Assembly: GCA_030606805.1 (NCBI GenBank)
Contig: JAUWFS010000005.1
Location: 1-43,233 of the forward strand
From: B13-G4 sp030606805
Lineage (GTDB): Bacteria; Desulfobacterota; Desulfobacteria; Desulfobacterales; ETH-SRB1
Reading direction: 5' to 3'
DNA: 43,233 nt
The notes under the pieces were generated by a model. That model made no database searches. It worked only from the letters and a program-made list of their open reading frames with translations, and was not told where the DNA came from. Shown here piece by piece: positions 34,473 to 42,246 of the stretch. The position numbers and the translations under genes were made by a program. Numbering within the stretch: the first letter of the stretch is position 1; every line of letters starts with the position of its first letter.

Positions 34473-34949
34473 ATGAATATTGAAAAAATTGATCATATTT
34501 TAGAAGAACATGAATACAACCATTCGGCAATAATCAGCATTATGCAGGATGTTCAGGGTATTGAAAATTATCTTCCCGAAGATACTCTTCGTTACATTTC
34601 TGAAAAGATGGAACTGAAGCTTACAAGGATTTTTGATATCGCGACATTTTACAAGGCATTTAGCCTGGTTCCAAGGGGGCGTCATAAGATTAGGGTCTGC
34701 TGTGGGACAGCTTGCCATCTTGGTGGGGCATCACAAAACTTAGAGCAGATAAAAAGGACATTGCATATCAAGGAAGGTGAGGCCACAGATGACCGTATGT
34801 TTTCACTTGAGACAGTAAACTGCCTTGGGACATGTGCTTTGGCGCCTGTGGTGATGATAGATGAAGATTATCATGACGCAGTCAGTCCCAGCAAAGTAGA
34901 GAAAATTTTATCATCGTATCACTCAGAATCAAAGAGGTTACAAGGTTGA
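34473..34949 (+). CDS. NuoE-like (24-kDa) 2Fe-2S subunit
   Basis: The 158-residue thioredoxin-fold protein has the NuoE/HndA pattern IATFYKAFSLVPRGRHKIRV, then C-C-GTAC (CCGTACHLGG) and CLGTCALAPVVMIDEDYH, giving the four 2Fe-2S cysteines. It works with the NuoF-like protein as an NADH- or ferredoxin-linked electron input. Its TGA overlaps the TTG start of nuoF (TTGA). In Bam complexes the comparable subunits are among BamG-BamI. Confidence 0.92.
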   Translation: MNIEKIDHILEEHEYNHSAIISIMQDVQGIENYLPEDTLRYISEKMELKLTRIFDIATFYKAFSLVPRGRHKIRVCCGTACHLGGASQNLEQIKRTLHIKEGEATDDRMFSLETVNCLGTCALAPVVMIDEDYHDAVSPSKVEKILSSYHSESKRLQG

Positions 34950-36796
34950 AGGAGATTAACAGCATATCAAACTTAGAGACTCTGAGAGAATCGATTCAAC
35001 AGCAGAGAGATTCCGCAAAGATGCTCATCAGAATATGCAATACTGGTTGCCGGGCAAGGAAGTCTGCAAAGGTTATTGATGTTTTAGAGGATGAGATTGA
35101 AAAGCAAGGCCTTGGAAATAAGGTAACAATTAAAAAGACGGGGTGCCATGGGTTTTGTGAGATGGGTCCCATTATGGTGATAGAGCCTGGAAACATTTTC
35201 TATTGCCGTGTGACTCCAGGCGATGTAGTGGATATTCTTTCCGAAACACTTGTCCAGGGCAATGTAGTAGAAAGATTATTGTGGAGAGACCCGGAAACGA
35301 AAGAATTGGTTACGTGTGAAAAGGATATTCCCTTCTACAAAAAACAAAAAAAGCATATATCTTATAACAGCGGCAAGATAGACCCAACTGATATTGAAGA
35401 CTATATTGCAGCAGATGGATATTCAGCTTTATGCAAAGCCTTAAGTGCTATGACTCCGGCAGAAATAGTGGAAACAGTAGTTGCCTCAGGCCTGCGGGGA
35501 AGGGGAGGGGGAGGTTTTTCAACAGGTCTTAAGTGGAGGATATGCAGTGCTGCCCCAAGTGATATAAAGTACATCATTGCCAATGGTGACGAAGGAGACC
35601 CTGGAGCTTTTATGGATCGAAGTCTTATGGAAGGTGATCCGCATCGAATTATTGAAGGCATGATAATAGCTGCTTTTGCAATAGGGGCAAGCCGGGGATT
35701 TCTTTATGTAAGGGAAGAATATCCAATAGCAATTGAACATTTATCAATTGCTATACAGAAGGCCGAAGAATATGGTCTGCTTGGAAATAATATAATGGGC
35801 ACAGGATTTGATTTCAATATATCAATAAATAAAGGAGCCGGTGCCTTTGTATGTGGTGAAGAGACAGCACTTATAATTTCAATTGAGGGCAAAAGCGGCA
35901 CACCACGGTCAAGACCTCCTTATCCTGCTTTTGAGGGATTATGGGGAAAACCTACAATTATAAATAACGTGGAAACTTTTGGAAACATAACGCAGATTAT
36001 TTTAAAGGGCGCTGATTGGTATTCTAATATTGGAACCACAGGAAGCAAGGGAACTAAGATTTTTTCTCTGGTCGGAAAGGTAAGAAATACAGGTTTGGTA
36101 GAAGTCGAGATGGGAATGACCCTTAGAGAAATAATTTTTGATATAGGAGGAGGGATCAGAAAGGATAAGCGTTTCAAGGCGGTTCAAACAGGTGGCCCTT
36201 CCGGAGGTTGTATTCCAATTACTAAGATAGATATGCCGGTTGATTACGATAGCCTTAGAGAAGCCGGGGCCATCATGGGTTCTGGTGGTATGATCGTTAT
36301 GGACGAAACATCATGTATGGTGGATATAGCGAGATATTTTCTTAACTTTTTGTTGTTTGAATCGTGTGGTAAATGCGTCCCATGCAGGGAAGGTTTGAAA
36401 CAGATGCATCATATTTTGACGAATATTTGCGAAGGCAAGGGAGAGAGAGGAGATATTGAGGCTCTTACCGAACTTGGCCATTTTATGATTTCGACTTCTT
36501 TGTGCGGTCTTGGCGCAACTGCGCCCAATCCTGTTCTAAGTACTCTGCGCTATTTTCATGATGAATATGTTGCTCATATTTATGATAAAAAATGTCCGGC
36601 TGGTGTTTGTAAGAATCTTTTTGAATACATGATTGACGAAACATTATGCAACGGTTGTACGCTATGCAAGATTAAATGCCCTGAGAAAGCGATTTCAGGT
36701 AAAAAGAAAAAACCACACAGAATAGATACAGCAAAATGTATTAAATGCGGAATCTGTTATAATTTATGTAAACGGAAGGCTGTTATAGTAATATAG
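34946..36796 (+). CDS. NuoF-like (51-kDa) FMN/NADH-binding subunit with ferredoxin tail
   Basis: The 616-residue protein has an N-terminal 2Fe-2S thioredoxin-like domain (C31, C35, C67, C71), the NADH/FMN site GRGGGGFSTGLKW (about 185-197) and NGDEGDPGAFMDR, the N3 4Fe-4S motif CGKCVPCREG (474-483) with C520, and a C-terminal two-cluster ferredoxin (CNGCTLCKIKCP; CIKCGICYNLC). This is the HndC/HydB type that oxidises NAD(P)H or performs flavin bifurcation. The start is TTG at 34946 with AAAGAGG 8 bases upstream, coupled to nuoE. Confidence 0.94.
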   Translation: MKEINSISNLETLRESIQQQRDSAKMLIRICNTGCRARKSAKVIDVLEDEIEKQGLGNKVTIKKTGCHGFCEMGPIMVIEPGNIFYCRVTPGDVVDILSETLVQGNVVERLLWRDPETKELVTCEKDIPFYKKQKKHISYNSGKIDPTDIEDYIAADGYSALCKALSAMTPAEIVETVVASGLRGRGGGGFSTGLKWRICSAAPSDIKYIIANGDEGDPGAFMDRSLMEGDPHRIIEGMIIAAFAIGASRGFLYVREEYPIAIEHLSIAIQKAEEYGLLGNNIMGTGFDFNISINKGAGAFVCGEETALIISIEGKSGTPRSRPPYPAFEGLWGKPTIINNVETFGNITQIILKGADWYSNIGTTGSKGTKIFSLVGKVRNTGLVEVEMGMTLREIIFDIGGGIRKDKRFKAVQTGGPSGGCIPITKIDMPVDYDSLREAGAIMGSGGMIVMDETSCMVDIARYFLNFLLFESCGKCVPCREGLKQMHHILTNICEGKGERGDIEALTELGHFMISTSLCGLGATAPNPVLSTLRYFHDEYVAHIYDKKCPAGVCKNLFEYMIDETLCNGCTLCKIKCPEKAISGKKKKPHRIDTAKCIKCGICYNLCKRKAVIVI

Positions 36797-36924
36797 ATAG
36801 TAACCGTTCACGGTTTACGGTTTACAGTTAACGGTTGATCAAAACATAAATATAGGTGAAAGCAAGAGGCTCAGTTGTGAAAACTCAATTTAGGTTTATA
36901 TTTCATATGAAGTTAAGGTGTTTT

Positions 36925-37031
36925 GTAACTACTCAGGTTCACGGTTCCAGACTTCAAGGTTAGAGAACAATAAAGAAATCAAGGCAATCAACCTTGAACC
37001 GTGAACTGTAAACCGACAACCGTGAACTGTT
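36925..37031 (+). repeat. Palindromic repeat element, copy B
   Basis: It shares GTAACT..CTCAGGTTCACGGTTCC and the loop region with 25370-25468. The stem here is TTCAAGGTT (36953-36961) with AACCTTGAA (36990-36998), so the C-G pair of copy A is an A-T pair here. The element ends in further CCGTGAACTGT units just before the nuoG ribosome site. The remaining spacer from 36797 holds related ACCGTTCACGGTTTACGG repeats. Confidence 0.85.
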
Positions 37032-37044
37032 AGGAGACAGGTGA

Positions 37045-37749
37045 TTGAAAGTCCCAATAACAATTGATGGACAAATGGTGCAGATTGATAGTGGAGCTCC
37101 TATAATTGATGCAGCAAAAAAAGCAGGAGTCGTTATCCCGACGCTATGCTATCATGAAGCCCTCAAGCCTTATGGAGCATGCCGTCTTTGTACTGTTGAG
37201 ATTATAATAAATAAGCAGCGAAGACTTGTGACCGCATGTAATTTTCCAGTCGAAGGCGGCATGGAAGTTTTTACTGATACAGCAAAACTAAGACATATCA
37301 GAAAAATGATTATTGAATTGCTTCTTGCAAGGTGCCCTGATGTATCGAGCCTTCAAGCTATGGCAAAGCAGATGGGTATTAAATCATCCAGGTTCAAGAA
37401 ACAAGATTCTACCGAATGTATTCTGTGCGGTCTTTGTGTACGTTTTTGTGAAGAAGTCGTGGGTGTCAGTGCAATAGGTCTTGTAAGCCGCGGCATTGAC
37501 CGTGAGGTAGCTACGCCGTTCAAGGTAGCATCTGATGTTTGTATCGGTTGCGGTTCATGTACTTATATATGCCCTACCGGCTGTATTGAAATGGTGCCCG
37601 ATAAAAAAATACCGCAAATGCGCACCATGAAGATGGGACAACATTCCTTAAATCCTTGCATTAATGAATTTCAGTGCGAAACATGTCCGGTAGAAAAAGA
37701 GTTTTTTGAAGATATGAGACTTGTTATTGCTGAATTCCGCAATAATTGA
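37045..37749 (+). CDS. NuoG/HoxU-like iron-sulfur subunit
   Basis: The 234-residue protein has an N-terminal 2Fe-2S domain (C35, C46, C49, C65: TLCYHEALKPYGACRLCT), a His/Cys region, and two 4Fe-4S sites (CILCGLCVRFCEE; CIGCGSCTYICPTGC). It is the short NuoG form seen in bidirectional hydrogenases and Bam-type complexes, without the molybdopterin-like domain. The start is TTG 37045, with TAGGAGAC 6 bases upstream. It is the last recognisable gene of the operon. Confidence 0.9.
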   Translation: MKVPITIDGQMVQIDSGAPIIDAAKKAGVVIPTLCYHEALKPYGACRLCTVEIIINKQRRLVTACNFPVEGGMEVFTDTAKLRHIRKMIIELLLARCPDVSSLQAMAKQMGIKSSRFKKQDSTECILCGLCVRFCEEVVGVSAIGLVSRGIDREVATPFKVASDVCIGCGSCTYICPTGCIEMVPDKKIPQMRTMKMGQHSLNPCINEFQCETCPVEKEFFEDMRLVIAEFRNN

Positions 37750-37855
37750 AAAAGTGCTGTAGCTGTAGCCGTTTACAGTTTACGGTTAACAGTTTACAGT
37801 AAAAAATGGCATCCTTCAGCAAACCTAAAAAGTAGTTTACAGTTTTAGCGCTTCT

Positions 37856-37881
37856 CATTCCCATGCTCCAGCGTGGGAATG
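37856..37881 (+). repeat. 26-bp REP-like hairpin
   Basis: CATTCCCATGC-TCCA-GCGTGGGAATG pairs over 11 bases with one T-G pair. The surrounding 37750-37953 gap also holds TTTACAGTTTACGGTTAACA-type repeats and no gene. Its position downstream of the operon would suit a transcript-end stabiliser, though there is no T-run. Confidence 0.75.
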
Positions 37882-37953
37882 TATACCATTTACAGTAAAA
37901 ATTCATTTAAAAAAACTGTAAACCGTGAACTGTAAACCGTAAACAGCTAAAAA

Positions 37954-38376
37954 TCAGGAAACAGCTCTTTTCTTTTCTGTGACTTCAGGTGAAGCCATTT
38001 TTTTGCCGCGTCGTTTAATACCTGGGAATTGAATTGCTGTTTTTTGTGAGTAGTCTAATATTTTATTGCCATTTAACAGGGCAAGCAGAAGTCCTTCCTC
38101 ACGACAACGGCCATGATGACTGCATTTCTTTCGTGTCTTTTCAAAATAGTTAAGAGGGGCCTGGCAATTAAAAGCCTTAACGTCCACATATTCTTCTGAT
38201 AGGAATTCACCACAATAATCAATTTTCTTTTTTCTTCTCAGAATTTCCACGCCTAAGGATAAATCAGGACAATTATCGTCAAAACGCGGGCACTTTTTAC
38301 AATGTTCATAAAATTTCAAAGGGGCCTGGCACTCAAATTCAAGCACATGAATCATTCCTGTTATATCGCTTTTCAT
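37954..38376 (-). CDS. Cys-rich small protein with internal duplication, unknown function
   Basis: The 140-residue protein contains two similar segments of about 45 residues: one with FECQAPLKFYEHCKKCPRF and one with FNCQAPLNYFEKTRKKCSHH, each ending KIDYC or KILDY after a conserved hydrophobic helix. Nine cysteines arranged mainly in C-x(10-12)-C-x2-C or C-x5-C groups suggest metal binding. The C-terminal tail is basic (GIKRRGKKM). AAGGAG lies about 7 bases before the ATG, supporting expression. It is transcribed towards the NuoG-like gene. I do not recognise the family. Confidence 0.7.
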   Translation of the reverse strand: MKSDITGMIHVLEFECQAPLKFYEHCKKCPRFDDNCPDLSLGVEILRRKKKIDYCGEFLSEEYVDVKAFNCQAPLNYFEKTRKKCSHHGRCREEGLLLALLNGNKILDYSQKTAIQFPGIKRRGKKMASPEVTEKKRAVS

Positions 38377-38868
38377 TAAAAACTCCTTCTTTATAGGTTT
38401 TTTATTTTGGCTAATCTATATTAGTTATACTAATAAATCAAGCTAAAAGTTCACCACGGAACGACACGGAGTTTCACTGAAAATTGTAAACAACAAGTAG
38501 GGACGGCTTTATGCCGCCAGCCAAATTGATTCGGGCGGGGTAAGCCCGCCCCTACGAGAACCGGCAGATGAGGATTAGATCATTCGGAAGGGTTCAGGAA
38601 TCTCCTAACCGCACAGGTTGAAAATTTGTGGTTTGACCCTGGATTGTGCGCATGATATTGAAATTTTATATTTAAAACCCCAAGGGACAAACTGCAACGA
38701 CAGGAAAGAACAGATGAGTACCAATCAATGGTGAGGCGTTGAATAGCGTTTCCGGCGATATTTTCGGCAGGATATACGAATTTTCCAGACGCGTCTCAAC
38801 ATATTTCTTTAAAAAGTACAATCCTGTTTTTTTAATTAAAAATACATCAATATTGATGTTGACTAATT
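38377..38868 (+). other. Non-coding gap with GC-rich REP-like hairpins
   Basis: No gene is supported. At 38498-38554 an element bounded by GTAGGG and CCCTAC contains two hairpins, CGGC-TTTAT-GCCG and GGGCGGG-GTAAG-CCCGCCC. The remainder is AT-rich and ends in the operator-like palindrome before the toxin gene. Confidence 0.7.
38844..38859 (+). promoter_or_regulatory. 16-bp perfect palindrome, probable toxin-antitoxin operator
   Basis: ACATCAATATTGATGT is perfectly symmetrical and ends 9 bases before the toxin ATG, where autoregulating antitoxins commonly bind. Confidence 0.65.
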
Positions 38869-39223
38869 ATGAAATTTTCTATAGAGTTTTATGAAACAGG
38901 TTCAGGGCGATGTCCTGTACGGGAGATTCTTGATGACCTTAAGGAATCGGATCCTGACGATTTTGCAGCAGTAATGGCCGGTCTAACTAAACTTCAAAGC
39001 AGGCATTATCACAGACCACCTCTTTCAAAGCATATTGGTGATGATCTTTTTGAACTGAGACATGTGGGCAAGTTGAACTCCCCGTGTACTGTATTTTTTT
39101 ATGAAGGGAAAGAGGATCATTGCTTTGCATGTGATTCGAAGCAAAGCAATGAAGATTCCCTCAAAAGATCGTAAGGTTGCTTTGGATAGAAAACGTAATT
39201 GGTTGGAGAGAAATTCGGTATGA
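38869..39223 (+). pseudogene. HigB/RelE-type toxin (phage Gp49-like), frameshifted at T7 tract
   Basis: The frame from ATG 38869 encodes a HigB/Gp49-like start (MKFSIEFYETGSGRCPVREI, then SKHIGDDLFELRHVGKL) and runs off-family after a run of seven T at 39094-39100, stopping at 39174. Removing one T restores TVFFMKGKRIIALHVIRSKA followed by MKIPSKDRKVALDRKRNWLE and a stop at 39221-39223, giving 117 residues of normal family form. That restored stop overlaps the antitoxin ATG (ATGA at 39220), the expected coupling. So the gene is either inactivated, controlled by slippage, or the T7 is a base-calling error. Confidence 0.85.
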
Positions 39224-39567
39224 AACGAAAAACCAATTTTGACAGATACCTTGAAAAGCAGTTGAAAGATCCTGATTTTGCAAGCCGCTACCAGAAGGCT
39301 GGCGAGGCCTGGAATGTGGCTTTGCAATTAGCTGCTTTGCGTAAAAAGGCTGGTTTGTCTCAGAAGGAATTAGCTCAAAGGGTGGGAACGTCTCAACAGC
39401 AAATTAGCCGTTTTGAATCAACATCGTACGAGGGCCACTCCTTAAGCATGTTGCGCAGAGTCGCTGAGGTTCTGGGGGCAAAGGTTCATATAGATATTCA
39501 ACTGCTTAAGCGTCCAAAACAGGCAGTAGTTGCTGAAGACAAGGCAGCTTACGGAAACAACGATTAA
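39220..39567 (+). CDS. HigA-like XRE-family antitoxin
   Basis: The 115-residue protein begins at ATG 39220 (GGAGAG 9 bases upstream). After a helical N-terminus (FDRYLEKQLKDPDFASRYQK) it has the helix-turn-helix LAALRKKAGLSQKELAQRVG followed by TSQQQISRFES and a LRRVAEVLGAKVHIDI strand. This is the usual antitoxin partner of Gp49/HigB toxins, with toxin first. It overlaps the restored toxin stop by 3 bases and probably represses the operon through the palindrome at 38844. Confidence 0.88.
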   Translation: MKRKTNFDRYLEKQLKDPDFASRYQKAGEAWNVALQLAALRKKAGLSQKELAQRVGTSQQQISRFESTSYEGHSLSMLRRVAEVLGAKVHIDIQLLKRPKQAVVAEDKAAYGNND

Positions 39568-39613
39568 ATACGTAAGAAAATCGGTTTTGTCGTCAAAGAA
39601 AGTCGTTCTGCTT

Positions 39614-39718
39614 ATGGCAAAAAAGACAAAGAGAAGTAGAAGAAAGAAATCTGTTAAACGTGTAGAAAAAATTGCAAAAGAAAATCAATATTTACTTATA
39701 GACGATATGAACTTATAA
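39614..39718 (+). CDS. Possible 34-residue Lys/Arg-rich peptide
   Basis: An ATG at 39614 opens a short frame, half Lys/Arg in its first section (MAKKTKRSRRKKSVKRVEK). No ribosome site is visible and no family is recognised. It lies 46 bases after the antitoxin. It may be noise. Confidence 0.25.
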   Translation: MAKKTKRSRRKKSVKRVEKIAKENQYLLIDDMNL

Positions 39719-39775
39719 ACTGAGGAGCGTCCGATAGATTCTCCCATAGATTCTCCCCATTTAACAAGAAAAGCA

Positions 39776-39912
39776 AATGGGGTCTACGTTTGACCCTTGT
39801 TGATTGGTCAAGATTCAAGGGGGCATAGAACTTTAAGAATAAAGATAAAAAATCAGAAGAAATATTGAAATAAGAGAAAGTAGATTGCTCATGGGTCAAA
39901 CGTAGACCCATT
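39776..39912 (+). mobile_element. 137-bp MITE-like element
   Basis: GGGTCTACGTTTGACCC (39780-39796) is the exact inverse of GGGTCAAACGTAGACCC (39893-39909). The arms extend to AATG/CATT with one extra G. The interior of about 96 bp is AT-rich and non-coding. It lies between the toxin-antitoxin and the defence genes. Confidence 0.8.
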
Positions 39913-39934
39913 ATTTTTCACGAGGGAAAAAATA

Positions 39935-39952
39935 ATGGATAGCAAAATATGA
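39935..39952 (+). promoter_or_regulatory. Five-codon leader ORF coupled to the OLD-nuclease start
   Basis: ATG 39935 encodes MDSKI and stops at TGA 39950-39952, overlapping the ATG of the next gene (ATGA). The only good ribosome site, CGAGGGA, is 7-12 bases before the leader ATG and too far (about 22 bases) from the main ATG, so translation of the nuclease may depend on re-initiation. Confidence 0.45.
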
Positions 39953-42246
39953 AAATCGAATTTGTTGAAATACAAAATTTCAGGAAACTAAAATCATGCC
40001 ATGTTGCTTTTTCGGGTAAAGAAACAATTTTTATCGGTGCCAATAATAGCGGAAAAACATCGGCCACACATGCATTAATACTATTTCTTAAACAAAGTTG
40101 CCGAAAAGAAATTGCTACAACGGATTTAACCCTTTCCAATTGGCATACTATCAATAAAATCGGCACCACTTGGATAGAGTGTGGCAAACCAGAGGATCTT
40201 GATCTTAGCATTGAACAATGGCTACCTGTACTTCCTTCTATAGATATCTGGCTTGATGTTGATACCTCTGAAATTCATTATGTCAGCCATCTTATCCCTA
40301 CACTCTCTTGGACTGGTGGTAAACTTGGAGTTCGCCTATGCTTTGAACCTAAGAAAAAAGGGAAATCGCGTATTGAAGAATTGTATAAAGAATTCAAAAA
40401 GGTGTTTAACTCAGCAGCAGAAACAGCTTCAAAAAATAAAAATGGTGGTAAAATAAAATTATCGTTGTGGCCGCAATCTCTGAAAGAGTTCTTAGAAAAA
40501 GAAAAGCGCTTACATAGATATTTTGCAGTAAATTCATATTTGCTTGACCCTTCTCAGCTCGTAATGCCAGTTGACGGAGTTGCTAAACCCCAAAATCTGC
40601 CCGAAGATTCTTTGAGACTTGATTTTGAACCTTTCGAGGGGCTCTTTAAAATCGACATTATAAATGCGCAGCGAGGTTTCTCAGATCCAAATACTTCGAC
40701 TTCGGATAGTCCAGGGGCAGGAAATACTGTTGGCAGTTTAACAACACAGCTTAGAAGTTACTTTGACAAGCACCTCAATCCTTCAGAGCAGCCTAATGAA
40801 GATGATATAGAAGCTTTGATTGCTATCGAAAACGCAACAAATGAATTTGACAAAAAGTTGAAGTCCAGCTTTAGCTCTGCTATTTCTGAATTAGAAGATC
40901 TTGGATACCCAGGATTTAGCGATCCGCAAATCACTCTAACAAGCAAAGTCAATCCGATTGACGGTCTTAATCACGACAGTGCTGTACAATTCAATGTGAC
41001 AAATAGTGATGCCACTTCTGGACAATCACCGCTTAGCCTTCCAGAAAAGTATAACGGTTTAGGCTATCGAAATCTGATCTCCATGGTTTTTAAACTGATT
41101 CGCTTTAGAGATGAATGGATGCGGAAAGGAAAGGCTGGTAAGGTTCTTGACAATGGGGATTTCATAATCGAACCTCTACACCTTGTTCTTATCGAAGAAC
41201 CAGAAGCTCACCTTCATGCCCAAGTACAGCAAGTTTTTATTAATAAGGCTTATGCTGTATTGCGTAATCATGGGGATTTAGAAGAATCTGAGAAGCTTTC
41301 GACTCAAATGGTTGTCAGCACACATTCAAGCCATATTGCTCATGAAATTGATTTTGGATGTTTACGCTATTTTCGCAGGAGGCCTGCTGACAAGAAAAAT
41401 AATGTGCCCTGTGCAACAGTGGTTAACCTTTCGACAACTTTCGGAGAAAAAGACGATACTTCTAAATTTGCTACGCGCTATCTAAGAACAACTCACTGCG
41501 ACCTGTTTTTTGCAGATGCCGCAATACTTGTTGAGGGATCTGCGGAACGTATGCTTGTACCTCATTTTATTAAACAAAGACCTGTGTTAGATTCTCTCTA
41601 TATAACGGTATTAGAAATTGGCGGGAGTCATGCCCACCGTCTTAAACCGTTGGTTGAAGATTTGGGGCTGGTTACGCTTGTGGTGACTGATATTGATTCT
41701 ATTGAAGAGAAAAAAACTGCAAAAGTAAAACCTGAGCGGGATAAAAAATACAGATCAGGTAATAATACCTTAAAGAGTTGGTTACCTAAAATAAAAGATT
41801 TGGATGGATTGCTTGATTTGGCAGAAGACAAAAAAATATCAGAAAACTCACTGGTTAGAGTAGCTTATCAGTGCCCAATTAATGTTTCTCTTACTGATGG
41901 AGGTGAAAAAGAAGAGGCTATTCCATACACCTTTGAGGATGCTCTGGTTCTTTCAAATATCCAACTTTTCAAGAATATGAACAAATCAAATGGTCTTATC
42001 AAAAAAATGTCAGCTGCTCTGTCAAAAACGAGCTTATCTGAAGCTACAAAGGAGATGTTTGATGCACTCGATAAAACTAAGAAGAAGGCAGAGATGGCTT
42101 TGGAGCTTCTTTATCTAAGGGAACCAAAGGAATTAACTCCACCTGCATATATTTCTGAGGGATTAGATTGGTTACAGGAAAAGCTTAAAAACAAAGATCA
42201 AGATTATTTGGAATCAGATGATAACAAGTGCGGAGGTGAAGAATGA
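39949..42246 (+). CDS. OLD-family ATPase/TOPRIM endonuclease (GajA-like, large form)
   Basis: The 765-residue protein has an ABC-type ATPase head with Walker A GANNSGKTS (30-38), a Walker B/signature region LVLIEEPEAHLHAQVQ (about 411-426) and a STHSSHIAHEID switch, then a TOPRIM domain with AILVEGSAERML (E529) and VTDIDSIEE (D581, D583). This is the OLD architecture: ATP-regulated DNA nicking. Pairing with a UvrD-type helicase defines class 2 OLD and the Gabija antiphage system. At 765 residues it is larger than the best studied GajA (about 580), the extra length lying between head and TOPRIM and at the C-terminus. Confidence 0.88.
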   Translation: MKIEFVEIQNFRKLKSCHVAFSGKETIFIGANNSGKTSATHALILFLKQSCRKEIATTDLTLSNWHTINKIGTTWIECGKPEDLDLSIEQWLPVLPSIDIWLDVDTSEIHYVSHLIPTLSWTGGKLGVRLCFEPKKKGKSRIEELYKEFKKVFNSAAETASKNKNGGKIKLSLWPQSLKEFLEKEKRLHRYFAVNSYLLDPSQLVMPVDGVAKPQNLPEDSLRLDFEPFEGLFKIDIINAQRGFSDPNTSTSDSPGAGNTVGSLTTQLRSYFDKHLNPSEQPNEDDIEALIAIENATNEFDKKLKSSFSSAISELEDLGYPGFSDPQITLTSKVNPIDGLNHDSAVQFNVTNSDATSGQSPLSLPEKYNGLGYRNLISMVFKLIRFRDEWMRKGKAGKVLDNGDFIIEPLHLVLIEEPEAHLHAQVQQVFINKAYAVLRNHGDLEESEKLSTQMVVSTHSSHIAHEIDFGCLRYFRRRPADKKNNVPCATVVNLSTTFGEKDDTSKFATRYLRTTHCDLFFADAAILVEGSAERMLVPHFIKQRPVLDSLYITVLEIGGSHAHRLKPLVEDLGLVTLVVTDIDSIEEKKTAKVKPERDKKYRSGNNTLKSWLPKIKDLDGLLDLAEDKKISENSLVRVAYQCPINVSLTDGGEKEEAIPYTFEDALVLSNIQLFKNMNKSNGLIKKMSAALSKTSLSEATKEMFDALDKTKKKAEMALELLYLREPKELTPPAYISEGLDWLQEKLKNKDQDYLESDDNKCGGEE

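Noticed and set aside
34250..34483. 77-residue ORF between the transposase and the NuoE-like gene.
   Set aside because: Composition is repeat-like (its end is the GGTTTACGGTTCA repeat), there is no ribosome site and no recognisable domain.
40253..40456. Small + strand ORF within the OLD nuclease gene.
   Set aside because: It is an out-of-frame shadow of a well-supported large gene.
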